Of a stretch of DNA of 64,000 nt, positions 33,816 to 42,378 are shown piece by piece. Origin of the DNA: Clostridium ljungdahlii DSM 13528 (GTDB taxonomy: Bacteria; Bacillota; Clostridia; Clostridiales; Clostridiaceae). The notes below the pieces were generated by a model, which ran no database searches, was not told the origin of the DNA, and worked only from the letters and a program-made list of their open reading frames with translations. The DNA is taken from positions 4,092,001 to 4,156,000 of the forward strand of contig NC_014328.1 of the NCBI RefSeq assembly GCF_000143685.1. Reading direction: 5' to 3'. Every line of letters begins with the position of its first letter. Position 1 is the stretch's first letter. Both the position numbers and the translations under genes were made by a program.

Positions 33816-34661
33816 TTACATTATAGGTTCTATTTTGCATCCTATATCAATAGGTTTTGCATAATAAACACAGGTTGTTACAATAGCATCAATTCCTGTT
33901 TCAACATAATCCTCAATATTGCTTTCATTAATCCCACCAGCAGCTAATATAACCATAGATGGATTAATATCTTTCAAAATACTTACATTTACCTTTAATT
34001 TATCACAGGGAACCTTGTCAAATTGAATTCCATCAATTCCATTTTTACAAAGTTCAACTGCATCCTCCAGTGAATCAACTTCAGCTATTACTTTTTTTTC
34101 ACAAACCTTACCTTTAATTTTTTTAATTATCTTAGCTAATTCATGAATGCCTCCCAAAAAATTTAAATGCTGTTTAAAAATCAGTATAGTCTCCGATAAT
34201 CCTAATCTATGAGGGAAGCCTCCACCTGAAACAACTGCTTTTATAGCTAATTCTTTAGTACCAGGTATATTTTTCCTTGTAGTTATAACAGAAACATCTG
34301 AATTTATATTAGCTGCCTTATTAACTAATTTCCTTGTTTTAGTCGCAATGCCAGAACTGTAGTCAATAATATTTTGGCAGATTTTCCATGCCATATGTAA
34401 ATCACTAGCGCTGCCCTTTCCTTCAAGAAAGGCCTCATTTTTCTTTACTAAACTGCCGGAAGGTTTTATTTTTGTCAATTCTATATTTAATTTATCAAAT
34501 ATTCTTGCTGCTTCTTCTGTTCCACATAATACCCCATCTTCCCTTGAAAAAAATTGTATCTTGCCTTTTTTATTACCAATTTCTAAAACTAAAGTAGTTA
34601 AGTCAATATAAGGAACGTCTTCTTTAATAAATTTGTCAATGAGTTCATCTGATATATACAT
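33816..34661 (-). CDS. modD: ModD, molybdenum-transport-associated pyrophosphorylase-like protein
   Basis: 281 residues, homologous to quinolinate phosphoribosyltransferase (NadC): EDVPYIDLTTLVLEIG at the start, VITTRKNIPGTKELAIKAVV, SGGGFPHRLGLSETILIFKQ, EVDSLEDAVELCKNGIDGIQ and LAAGGINESNIEDYVETGID. This is the ModD family encoded in molybdate operons. Immediate upstream neighbours are molybdate ABC genes in the same direction, separating it from true NadC. ATG at 34661 after GGGGAG. Its catalytic role is not established. Confidence 0.88.
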   Translation of the reverse strand: MYISDELIDKFIKEDVPYIDLTTLVLEIGNKKGKIQFFSREDGVLCGTEEAARIFDKLNIELTKIKPSGSLVKKNEAFLEGKGSASDLHMAWKICQNIIDYSSGIATKTRKLVNKAANINSDVSVITTRKNIPGTKELAIKAVVSGGGFPHRLGLSETILIFKQHLNFLGGIHELAKIIKKIKGKVCEKKVIAEVDSLEDAVELCKNGIDGIQFDKVPCDKLKVNVSILKDINPSMVILAAGGINESNIEDYVETGIDAIVTTCVYYAKPIDIGCKIEPIM

Positions 34662-34694
34662 TTGTAATTTCTCCCCTCTGTTAAAACATTTTAA

Positions 34695-35402
34695 TCATAA
34701 ACCATGACCTATAAAATCTTCTACAAGCTTTGATTTAGGATGATTGAATATTTCATCAACAGTACCTATTTGATAAATTTGTCCATTCCCCATAATCGCT
34801 ATTCTATCTGCCAAATATACTGCTTCGTTAAAATCATGGGTTATTTGAATAGTAGTAGTATTTAATTCTCTATGCATTTTTTTTAAGTTATGTTGAAACT
34901 TTTTCTTAGTACCCGGATCCAAAGCGCTGCTTATTTCATCAAGGAGTAGTATCTTTGGTGAAGTCACAACAGCCCTTGCAAAGGCAACTCTCTGCTGTTC
35001 TCCACCGCTTAACGTAAGCGGCCTTCTGTCCAGTAAATGTTCTATATTTAACATTGAACTTATTTTCTGTAAAATTTCATCCATAATATTTTTACTCATT
35101 TTCTTCGTCTTTAATCCAAATAATATATTTTCTCTAACTGACAAATGGGGAAATAGCAAATAATCCTGATATACAAATCCAATATTTCTACTTTCCGGCG
35201 GAATATTATTTATATTAACATCATTTATATATATATTTCCTCTATCAATATCATAACCACCTGCAATAGCTTCTAAAACAACACTCTTTCCACTTCCTGT
35301 AGACCCTAGTATTACAAAATACTCTCCATCCAATACTTCAAAACTTATATTACAAATTTCAAAATCACCAAGTTTTTTATAAATATGCTCTACTCTAAGC
35401 AT
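34695..35402 (-). CDS. modC: Molybdate/tungstate ABC transporter ATPase
   Basis: 235 residues. Walker A GSTGSGKSVVLEAI, Q-loop IGFVYQDYLLFPHLSV, signature LTLSGGEQQRVAFARAVV, Walker B PKILLLDEISSALDPG and the THDFNEAVYLAD switch. It lacks the C-terminal regulatory MOP domain of long ModC, as in the shorter tungstate/molybdate (WtpC/TupC-type) ATPases. Encoded 20 bases after the permease. Whether it prefers Mo or W cannot be read from sequence. Confidence 0.85.
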   Translation of the reverse strand: MLRVEHIYKKLGDFEICNISFEVLDGEYFVILGSTGSGKSVVLEAIAGGYDIDRGNIYINDVNINNIPPESRNIGFVYQDYLLFPHLSVRENILFGLKTKKMSKNIMDEILQKISSMLNIEHLLDRRPLTLSGGEQQRVAFARAVVTSPKILLLDEISSALDPGTKKKFQHNLKKMHRELNTTTIQITHDFNEAVYLADRIAIMGNGQIYQIGTVDEIFNHPKSKLVEDFIGHGL

Positions 35403-35422
35403 ATTAGCCTCCTTATAAAATT

Positions 35423-36232
35423 CTAGTAGTTAACTTTTTTTGTACTGCATTTTTGCACACATTCAAATGCAAATAAACAAATTATAGATATAATTATAAG
35501 TATAGTGGCAGCAGCTAAAGCCTTATCCAGGTTTCCTGCTGACAAATTTAAAAATATAGCTACTGGCAGAGTTTCCGTTTTCATTCTAATAGCACCTGCC
35601 AGCATAAGTGCAGTTCCAAATTCCCCAAGTGCATTTATCCACGTAATTATTATAGCTGAGATCAATCCGTTTTTAGCTAAAGGAATTGTTATTTTAAAAA
35701 ATGATCCCCATACACTGCATCCAAGAGTTCTTCCTACAAATTCAAGTTTGGGATTCACATCTTCAAAAGTTCCCTTTAAAATTCTTATCATATATGGAGC
35801 ATTGATAAAAAAGTTAGCTAGTATAATTCCTTTAACCGAAAATACGGGATCTAATCCCAACCTATTTATTATATCTTCAACCTGCTTTGTACTAAATAAC
35901 ATAAGCAAAGCAATTCCTGCTGCAATTGGAGGAATAGAATTTGATATCTGTATTACAGAGTTTATAATCATTTTGCCAAAGAAATCATATCTGGCAAGTC
36001 CATAAGCTATAGGTACCGCAAATATCAAACAAATTATAGTAGATATTGTAGATGTATATAATGTTAATTTAATTGCAAATTGTATCTCCTTGTCCATAAT
36101 AATGGATGCTAAGTTAGAAAAACTTTTTTGAAAAACCACAAATATAGTTAAAATTATAAAAATCATAAAGATACTTATAAAAATAAATATATAAATTTTA
36201 AAAAGAATGTCTTTATAATTATTTTTTGACAT
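35423..36232 (-). CDS. modB: Molybdate/tungstate ABC transporter permease
   Basis: 269 residues, five to six transmembrane helices with the binding-protein-dependent permease loop (INALGEFGTALMLAGAIRMK, the EAA-type motif of molybdate permeases). VPIAYGLARYDFFGKMI and PPIAAGIALLMLFS are typical ModB features. The ATG at 36232 follows GAGGT; the TTG two codons earlier is rejected on spacing. Encoded between modA and modC. Confidence 0.87.
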   Translation of the reverse strand: MSKNNYKDILFKIYIFIFISIFMIFIILTIFVVFQKSFSNLASIIMDKEIQFAIKLTLYTSTISTIICLIFAVPIAYGLARYDFFGKMIINSVIQISNSIPPIAAGIALLMLFSTKQVEDIINRLGLDPVFSVKGIILANFFINAPYMIRILKGTFEDVNPKLEFVGRTLGCSVWGSFFKITIPLAKNGLISAIIITWINALGEFGTALMLAGAIRMKTETLPVAIFLNLSAGNLDKALAAATILIIISIICLFAFECVQKCSTKKVNY

Positions 36233-36250
36233 ACTCAAGACCTCTAGTTT

Positions 36251-37057
36251 CTATTTAATAGGCTTCAAATTATACTTGATGAATATTGATTTTGCTTGAT
36301 CTGATACAGCAAAACTTATAAATTTATTGCATAATTCTTTATCTTTAGAACTCTTTAATGCAGCTATAGGTACTGTCTTAATCAAATTTTGATCTTTAGG
36401 AATCTGCACTAAATCTATGCTTTTAGACGCATTTAAAGCATTATCTTCCCACATAATAGATGCATCTGCTTTTTTCATGGAAACAAACGTTACCATTTCA
36501 TTTACTGTAGTAACTGTAGAAACTACATTATTTTTTACCTGACTCTCTATACCCTGTTTTTGAAATAACTTAGATGCAAGTTTTCCTAATGGAGAAGTTT
36601 TGGAATCTCCTAAAATCACCTTAACTCCAGGTTTTTTAAAATCATTTAAAGTTTTAATACCTACAGGGTTTCCTTTTGGTACAGCAATTACAGGTACATG
36701 GTATACTAAATCTTTTCTAGCTAAAACTAAACCTTTTTTATTTGCTGTTTCATAATCTTCATTAGATGCTAGTACACAAAGATCTCCCTTTTTAGAAACT
36801 TCCATCTGGCTTATAAGTTCTGAAGAATTAGCATAGGTATACTGAACTTTCGCCCCATATTTCTTTTCAAATTCTTTGGCTATTTCCTCCATTGGTTTAT
36901 TTACTCCTGCAGCGCAATAAATAAGTAATGTCTTTTTATCTGTGTCATTATTCGTAGTAGTGCTCTGCTGTTTCTGTCCACAGCCTATAAATGCAACGCA
37001 TACTAGTAATAAGCTTAAAACTAACATTAACATTTTCTTTTTTTTCAAAAATTTCAT
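36251..37057 (-). CDS. modA: Molybdate/tungstate-binding lipoprotein
   Basis: About 268 residues. A lipoprotein signal (MLVLSLLLVCVAFIGCGQKQ) and the ModA fold follow: LLIYCAAGVNKPMEEIAKEF, AKVQYTYANSSELISQMEVS with the Ser residues that bind oxyanion, GDSKTSPLGKLASKLFQKQG and ADASIMWEDNALNA. The start is uncertain: GGGGG touches the ATG at 37057, so the TTG at 37048 (9 bases after GGGGG) is an equally good choice; in-frame codons further upstream have no ribosome site. Leads modA-modB-modC-modD. Confidence 0.87.
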   Translation of the reverse strand: MKFLKKKKMLMLVLSLLLVCVAFIGCGQKQQSTTTNNDTDKKTLLIYCAAGVNKPMEEIAKEFEKKYGAKVQYTYANSSELISQMEVSKKGDLCVLASNEDYETANKKGLVLARKDLVYHVPVIAVPKGNPVGIKTLNDFKKPGVKVILGDSKTSPLGKLASKLFQKQGIESQVKNNVVSTVTTVNEMVTFVSMKKADASIMWEDNALNASKSIDLVQIPKDQNLIKTVPIAALKSSKDKELCNKFISFAVSDQAKSIFIKYNLKPIK

Positions 37058-37110
37058 CCCCCATACTATTTTATTTGTTTTAAGTAAACGCCAAAGTAAT
37101 TTCATGATAA

Positions 37111-37148
37111 AATTAATCAAAACTAATTAATACTTAATTTGATTAATT
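37111..37148 (-). promoter_or_regulatory. 11-bp inverted repeat upstream of modA
   Basis: AATTAATCAAA (37111-37121) and TTTGATTAATT (37138-37148) are perfectly complementary with a 16-base spacer, about 55-90 bases upstream of modA. This fits an operator for a ModE/TunR-type regulator of molybdate or tungstate uptake, but no such regulator gene is in the window and the site does not match the ModE consensus I know. Confidence 0.4.
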
Positions 37149-37232
37149 CATATTATTAGTTTTTGTCTTCTTATGTTGATTGTATCAAAAACATAGTACT
37201 AAATCAATTATGTTTAATATCTGCGTTAATAG

Positions 37233-37271
37233 AAAATAGCCCATACTTTAGCTTAAAATATGGACTATTTT
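37233..37271 (-). terminator. Terminator of the 37324 gene
   Basis: 13-bp stem (37233-37245 with 37259-37271, one G-T wobble), about 50 bases past the stop of the minus-strand gene ending at 37324, with a short T-rich continuation. Confidence 0.6.
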
Positions 37272-37323
37272 ATGTTCACTTTAAATAAAATTAGAATTGT
37301 ATACGAAAAAATTTTTTAAAACT

Positions 37324-38778
37324 TCATTGCTGTGTATAATCTTTGTAATCCGGTTTAAACCACTTTATAGATATACTTACTTTACCTGTTTCATCCTTAG
37401 GATTTACTTTTAAATTATCATTATCTATCTTAGATTTATTTATTAACAACACTGTATTTTTAGGATTATCACAATAAAAAGTAATTCCTCTTATATCATC
37501 AACTGTAGGAACGTATCTTCCAAATATAGGATCATTTATAGAAGTTATATTAATATAAGTTTTTCCGTTTTGAGATAATTTTTGATAAGTTAAATACTTA
37601 TGTATATCTGCATAGTTTAAAACTCTGGAAGTTTTCGCAACAAGTATTTTATTGTTGTCCTGATATTCTTTCAATAGCTTCAGTGAACTTATATTATCTT
37701 GTGTAAATAAATCTTCTGTGTCAATACCCAAGTGTTGTGCCACTATACTGTATTGCTTATTATTTACTATACTATCAAGATTGTCTTTCGTAAGCTGCCT
37801 GTGAATGTATTTCGGAGTCCAGATCCAATCTATTTTATTATTTGCTAAATCATTTGTATACCTATGAAATCCCCACACTTTTTTCCCATCTCTCAATGAA
37901 ATTTCATAGAGTGGATAATTATGTCCAAATTTATGATCTGACCATGAATCCCAAACATATTTAATACCACTTTTTAAAGTTATATCTGTATGATAGTAAG
38001 GTGATTTAGGGTTGTCCCCTTGTTGATAACTCATAAAATTTCCAGTACCATATGCACCAAAATTTTGTTTATTAGCTTTATTACCATGGTTTATCCATAC
38101 CGTTTGTTTTAAGTTTTCAGAATTCAAAACGTTCCATGCATTTTCAGCCAAATTTCTATTAAAAAGAGTACCTCTTTGATTTTCAGTTGAAAAATCTCCA
38201 AAAGTATGGATACAGTCTATCCATCCTGACTTAATATAGTGAGTTATCTCATCAGCATTATGTTTTTCAGTTTGACTTGTCCCATTGAAAAATGTCATTA
38301 TGCTTTTCACATTATGCCTTCCATGAACATCAACTACAGAGTTGCTGTTATCACCCATATACATCCAAAATGAATCTCCAATATCTAATCCCAGTCCTTG
38401 CCCATATGATGTCTCAGATTTGGTATTTAAAAACTTGTGATACGTTTTAAATTCCTCCAATGTTCCATCATCAATATCAGAACATATTGCAAGCATAGAA
38501 CTGTAAGGGTATGGAAACTTCCTCAAATCTTTATTCTGGGAATCAGTAGTTTCAGGAATTGAATTTAATGCATTTTTAGGTATAGCATCCTGAGTTTTTT
38601 TAGTTTTATGGGAATTTGCAGAAGCTGATACTTCTACAGAATTAGTTAATTTTTTTTGAAGGTGAAATTTATAGCTGCAAAAAGAAGCCACTATAATTAC
38701 TAGTGTAAAACAAATTAAAGTTGTAGTCTTAAATTTTTTATTTTTCTTAATTCTTTTTGTTCTTCTTGATCTTGACAT
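37324..38778 (-). CDS. Membrane-anchored extracytoplasmic protein, possible polysaccharide-deacetylase-like fold
   Basis: 484 residues. A basic N-terminus (MSRSRRTKRIKKNKKFK) and one transmembrane anchor (~19-36) are followed by a Ser/Thr/Lys-rich linker and a globular domain. SSMLAICSDIDDGTLEEFKT with Asp residues, WIDCIHTFGDFSTENQRGT and QTVWINHGNKANKQN resemble the metal-binding order (D-D ... H ... H) of carbohydrate esterase family 4/NodB-like enzymes, but this is a guess. No confident family assignment. Single gene with its own terminator. Confidence 0.6.
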   Translation of the reverse strand: MSRSRRTKRIKKNKKFKTTTLICFTLVIIVASFCSYKFHLQKKLTNSVEVSASANSHKTKKTQDAIPKNALNSIPETTDSQNKDLRKFPYPYSSMLAICSDIDDGTLEEFKTYHKFLNTKSETSYGQGLGLDIGDSFWMYMGDNSNSVVDVHGRHNVKSIMTFFNGTSQTEKHNADEITHYIKSGWIDCIHTFGDFSTENQRGTLFNRNLAENAWNVLNSENLKQTVWINHGNKANKQNFGAYGTGNFMSYQQGDNPKSPYYHTDITLKSGIKYVWDSWSDHKFGHNYPLYEISLRDGKKVWGFHRYTNDLANNKIDWIWTPKYIHRQLTKDNLDSIVNNKQYSIVAQHLGIDTEDLFTQDNISSLKLLKEYQDNNKILVAKTSRVLNYADIHKYLTYQKLSQNGKTYINITSINDPIFGRYVPTVDDIRGITFYCDNPKNTVLLINKSKIDNDNLKVNPKDETGKVSISIKWFKPDYKDYTQQ

Positions 38779-38965
38779 AAGTCACATCCTCATATAAATT
38801 ATTTGTTAATAAAAAGAGTACTATGTCTCTTTTCATTTTTCATAATTATCAAATTTAGTCTACATTATGTTAAAAATCCTATATAAGTATAAACTTTGCC
38901 AATGTGTATGTCAAACATTTAATATTTTCCTATATTGTGGAATATACTGAAGATAGTCAACTAAT

Positions 38966-39133
38966 TTATTTAGAAGAATTGTTCCAACACCTTCCACATC
39001 TTAAACAAGCTTTAGTAGAATAATCATTACAATGTCCAGGCTTACTCTGCTTAAATTCTTTTTCCACTTTTATTATTCTTTTTAACCAACTTTCCTTATT
39101 TGTGTCTTTAAGTTTTAATCTCATAAGGTCCAC
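38966..39133 (-). CDS. Small cysteine-containing protein of unknown function
   Basis: 55 residues, MDLMRLKLKDTNKESWLKRI at the start and CNDYSTKACLRCGRCW near the end, with four cysteines in the last 21 residues (C-x7-C-x2-C-x2-C). The pattern suggests a zinc or Fe-S site. A strong GGGAGGG lies 7 bases before the GTG start, which makes translation credible. An internal ATG three codons later is the alternative. Isolated gene; I do not recognise the family. Confidence 0.55.
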   Translation of the reverse strand: MDLMRLKLKDTNKESWLKRIIKVEKEFKQSKPGHCNDYSTKACLRCGRCWNNSSK

Positions 39134-39294
39134 AATTTAACCCTCCCTAAACATCACTAAATATCATATTGAATATAAGCATTATATTATAAAATACTTA
39201 TATAATCTGTGATAAATGTTACCCTCTTTTCTAAAGATTTGTTATTAGAATAAATATTTTTCATATTGGAATACTGATTAGAGAGGTGAAAGAT

Positions 39295-39441
39295 ATGTCT
39301 AAAAGTAAAAAAAATAAAAATATAAAATCTAAAAACGTACAAGAAAAACTAAGCAATGCCGTTAACTCTACTCATAGTGATAACCAAAATGAAAATCATA
39401 ACACAAAAAAAGAAGCATTAGGCTCAAACACTAAGAGATGA
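39295..39441 (+). CDS. Small hydrophilic lysine/asparagine-rich protein, coupled to the HD-domain gene
   Basis: 48 residues starting MSKSKKNKNIKSKNVQEKLS and rich in Lys, Asn and Ser, with no hydrophobic core. GAGAGGTG precedes the ATG by 6-7 bases. Its TGA stop overlaps the ATG of the following HD-domain gene (ATGA), and that gene lacks a good ribosome site of its own, so translation is probably coupled. Function unknown; could be a small DNA/RNA-binding or spore-associated peptide. Confidence 0.55.
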   Translation: MSKSKKNKNIKSKNVQEKLSNAVNSTHSDNQNENHNTKKEALGSNTKR

Positions 39442-40043
39442 TGAACTTGAATAGATTGTACCTCAATATTGAGTATCACTTGCTGAATGATTCGAAACCA
39501 TCAGATTATTTAAAAGAACTCTATAATGATCCATTATTTCAGCAGTATCCCTTTGATATGCTCTACAAATTGAATATTACGAAGCAATCTCCAAAATACC
39601 ACCCAGAAGGTACTGTTTGGAATCATACTCTACTTGTAGTAGACGAAGCAGCAAATGTAAAATCAAAAAGTAAAAATCAAAAAGTATTTATGTGGGCAGC
39701 ACTGCTTCATGATATTGGAAAACCTTCTACAACCAGGGACAGAAAGGGTAAAATAACTTCCTATGACCATGATAAGGTTGGATCAGCTCTATCAAAAGAA
39801 TTTTTGCTATTTTTTACACAAGATAAAGACTTCATTGAAGAAGTTTGTGAGCTTATCAGATACCATATGCAAATACTCTTTGTAGTAAATAATTTGCCCT
39901 TTGCAGACATACAGGGTATGAAAGAGCACACAGATATCCATGAAGTGGCTTTACTTGGCTTATGCGATAGAATTGGAAGATTAAATAGCGATAGAAAAAA
40001 AGAGAATCATACCCTTCATCAGTTTCTCCAAAAATGCAAATAA
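39438..40043 (+). CDS. HD-domain phosphohydrolase
   Basis: 201 residues with a classical HD domain: HPEGTVWNHTLLVVDEAANV, ALLHDIGKPSTTRDRKGKIT with SYDHDKVGSALSKEF, and LCDRIGRLNSDRKKEN. The H...HD...H...D ligand order is intact. This type resembles the HD modules of tRNA nucleotidyltransferase and multifunctional CCA enzymes but lacks the nucleotidyltransferase part. Substrate unknown. Translation is coupled to the small gene before it. Confidence 0.82.
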   Translation: MMNLNRLYLNIEYHLLNDSKPSDYLKELYNDPLFQQYPFDMLYKLNITKQSPKYHPEGTVWNHTLLVVDEAANVKSKSKNQKVFMWAALLHDIGKPSTTRDRKGKITSYDHDKVGSALSKEFLLFFTQDKDFIEEVCELIRYHMQILFVVNNLPFADIQGMKEHTDIHEVALLGLCDRIGRLNSDRKKENHTLHQFLQKCK

Positions 40044-40095
40044 ATTTACTTTTTTAATGTGTTATTTCAAATAAAAAAGCCGTAAAGTTTTTATT

Positions 40096-40153
40096 TGCTC
40101 CCCTTAAAGTAGACAGATTAAAAAATAAAAGTCTGTTTATGGATAAGGGAGCA
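40096..40153. mobile_element. IS end remnant (IS3-like terminal inverted repeats)
   Basis: TGCTCCCCTTA (from 40096) and TAAGGGAGCA (to 40153) are facing inverted repeats enclosing 37 bases with GTAGACAGA and GTCTGTT, which also pair. This looks like terminal inverted repeats of an IS3/IS150-type element brought together by internal deletion, or a solo-end miniature element. No transposase frame is present. Confidence 0.45.
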
Positions 40154-40245
40154 TATTAATATCTCCAATACGGTCTTTTATAAAATTATTTGCTGCAAAT
40201 CAATAAATTTTTTATGTATTTCTAAATTTAAACTGTTTATTAGTG

Positions 40246-41244
40246 TTATCCTTTGCCATTATTATCATTACTACCAGAACCAGCATTAGAAGTATTAATG
40301 TCTGTTGAAACTGGCTGAATATATGGCAATGTATAACTTACATTCACATCTTCACCATTAAATGCTACTGTATAGAGTAAATTTTGATCACTGTATCCTG
40401 TACCCTTTGTAAAGTTGGTGCTTAAATATTTAGAGAAGGATTGACCATTAATTTTATAAGTTAAAGTATAATTTTCCTGAACATTTCCTCCATTAGCATC
40501 ATTTCCAGTCCATCTAGAACTAATACTGCTGGGTTCTACTAAAACATCACTTACAACCGGAGTTGGTGCTGCTGGTGCAGTAAATGTAAAGTCTTGTGAA
40601 TAGTCTGGTGACCTACCATCCTTTGCAGTATAAGTATAGGTTGTTGAAGGATCTATTGATATAGATTCTTGATTTTCTTCAATTTGACCATTACTTAGGT
40701 TCTTAATAACAGTGAAACTCAAATTATATTTATTATCTGACCAACTCCAATCAGAATCAACTATCGGTTTTATCTCAAAACTTTTAATATTTACAGGTGG
40801 TATTTGGTTACCTACATTAGCAGGTCCACCATCATACGTTGGATCTTCCCCTAGAATTGAAACCGAGCCTTCGCCAGAAACAGTTCCTGTTACTCCTTTA
40901 GAAGTTTTTGTTCCATCATCCCAAACTTTTATTAAGTCATAAGAATAGGGATATTGATTTTGATTTCTGTCATAAGCTCCAAAAGTAAAATTGCTATACT
41001 CAAAACTATTAACATAAGCTACATGAATATTTTGTTTTTGATCAGGGGCAGATGTATGAGTTTGTCCAGCTGTTTTTCCATTTTTATAAATTGTTTTTAC
41101 ACTAAGTGTATAATTTACATTGCCTTTAAATGCAGATGGGTCTACTTTAACAGAATAAGTATAAGTTTTGTCGGCAACATTTGTAACTGTGATATTACTA
41201 TCAGGAATAAGGCTTCCATTAGGATCTGTAACGGTAAATACCAA
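40246..41244 (-). pseudogene. 5'-truncated fragment of an extracellular Ig-like repeat surface protein
   Basis: About 332 residues, all beta-rich: FTVTDPNGSLIPDSNITVTN, YTYSVKVDPSAFKGNVNYTL, FTFGAYDRNQNQYPYSYDLI and a C-terminal proline-rich YTLPYIQPVSTDINTSN tail ending in Gly/Asn. No signal peptide and no start codon with a ribosome site are present. The in-frame sequence continues upstream (HIIDGPQLV) to a TGA at ~41284 without an ATG. The N-terminal secretion part has therefore been lost. Probably the 3' end of a larger secreted protein gene; the degenerate start makes expression doubtful. Confidence 0.6.
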
Positions 41245-41321
41245 CTGAGGTCCATCAATAATATGTAGATAATATTTTTTAAGTCACATAATATAAATAA
41301 TCTGTACTACAAATTACTAAT

Positions 41322-41873
41322 TCATAAAGAATCCTGCTTCAAATATTCATGGACTATTATTTCAGCATTCTTATTTAAATCTTCATCCCCATTTAGTTGA
41401 AGTACTTTACATGGTAACGAATTAGCCCATTGTGCATGTGTGCGCATACATGGAGAACCATCTGTATCATATCTTGCTGAATTATCAAGAAAACGGCAAT
41501 GCTCTTCATACATATCGCCGCCCTCCATAATTCTCTCCCCATATACTTCATATTCTCTCTTATTAATCCTGGCAATTCTAGTATCAATGGACGCGGTAAT
41601 GTGTATCGCTAAATCAAATAACGGAACAAATGGTTTATTGAAGCTATCCATTGAGCCTGCCATCACAAAATGAGTTCCTTTTGATATATCTGTCATTAAT
41701 CTGTTGATTTTTTCCCCATGAGTATACATAATAGTAAAAGGTTTATCTGTATCTTTTCTCCAAATATAATCGTCTATATCAAAATACGGAAAATCAAGCT
41801 TTTTTGCAACCAATTTTCCCAATGTTGTTTTTCCAGAACCAGATGAACCAAAAATAATAATTCCTCTTGCCAT
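41322..41873 (-). CDS. P-loop kinase-like protein (adenylate/shikimate kinase fold)
   Basis: 183 residues. Walker A IFGSSGSGKTTLGKLVAKKL at residues 6-25, followed by DFPYFDIDDYIWR and the LID-like HCRFLDNSARYDTD. Small nucleotide or metabolite kinases of this fold are often annotated as AAA or shikimate-kinase-like; the substrate cannot be read. The start is the ATG at 41873 after AAGGAGG; in-frame codons upstream lie before the ribosome site. Isolated gene. Confidence 0.75.
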   Translation of the reverse strand: MARGIIIFGSSGSGKTTLGKLVAKKLDFPYFDIDDYIWRKDTDKPFTIMYTHGEKINRLMTDISKGTHFVMAGSMDSFNKPFVPLFDLAIHITASIDTRIARINKREYEVYGERIMEGGDMYEEHCRFLDNSARYDTDGSPCMRTHAQWANSLPCKVLQLNGDEDLNKNAEIIVHEYLKQDSL

Positions 41874-41942
41874 TTCTTTTAACCTCCTTAACCAAATTAT
41901 AATTTGTATTAACATTTTTATATACTAAATCATAGAAATAGA

Positions 41943-42146
41943 GCATTATTTATATTAGTACTTGGAACAGGTTTGAGGATATGGGAGGTAGTAGCTCTTA
42001 AGTGGTCTGACATAGATTTTGAAAATAATGAGCTTAAAGTTCAGAGAACCTTTAAAAGAGTATCTAAAATTAATATAGAAAATCCAGCGGAAAATAAAAC
42101 TGCAATACTAGCAGTTGATAGAATTAATCATTTATTTGCCCTATAG
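41943..42146 (+). pseudogene. Tyrosine-recombinase (phage-type integrase) fragment
   Basis: About 67 codons in frame ending at a TAG (42144): ALFILVLGTGLRIWEVVALK, WSDIDFENNELKVQRTFKRV and INIENPAENKTAI. The first segment is the conserved Box I (T-G-L-R-x-x-E) with the catalytic Arg present and the usual Gly changed to Trp; the catalytic HxxR and Tyr boxes are missing. It has no start codon and abuts tRNA-Trp, the usual target of such integrases. It is the relic of an excised or decayed integrative element. Confidence 0.8.
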
Positions 42147-42164
42147 TTTTAGGGCATTTTTTTT
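42137..42164 (+). terminator. Terminator of the integrase relic
   Basis: TGCCCTA-N6-TAGGGCA stem followed by T8 on the plus strand, overlapping the stop codon of the integrase fragment. This short hairpin is commonly seen after integrase genes. Confidence 0.75.
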
Positions 42165-42222
42165 ATTTGTGTTTATATATTTTTTTCTGGGTTGTGTTAC
42201 GGTTATGTTATTTCATATAAAA

Positions 42223-42250
42223 AATGCTTTCACGAAATCGTGAAAGCATT
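42223..42250 (-). terminator. Terminator of tRNA-Trp
   Basis: Perfect 12-bp stem (AATGCTTTCACG with CGTGAAAGCATT) and 4-nt loop, 6 bases past the tRNA 3' end on the minus strand, followed by TTTTTTATA. Confidence 0.85.
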
Positions 42251-42256
42251 GATATC

Positions 42257-42332
42257 TGGCAGGGGTAGTAGGTCTCGAACCTACAACCTACGGTTTTGGA
42301 GACCGGCACTCTACCAATTGAGCTATACCCCT
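42257..42332 (-). tRNA. tRNA-Trp (anticodon CCA)
   Basis: A complete cloverleaf can be folded on the minus strand: acceptor AGGGGTA paired with TACCCCT, T-arm GTAGG-TTCGAGA-CCTAC, anticodon loop CTCCAAA giving CCA, and an encoded 3' CCA after the discriminator G. The first base pair of the anticodon stem is C-T, a small irregularity. It lies next to an integrase relic and has its own terminator. The trpS T-box at 56457 would sense this tRNA. Confidence 0.95.
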
Positions 42333-42378
42333 AAGACGTTAATAATTATATAATATAAACTAATAAAATGCAAGCTTT

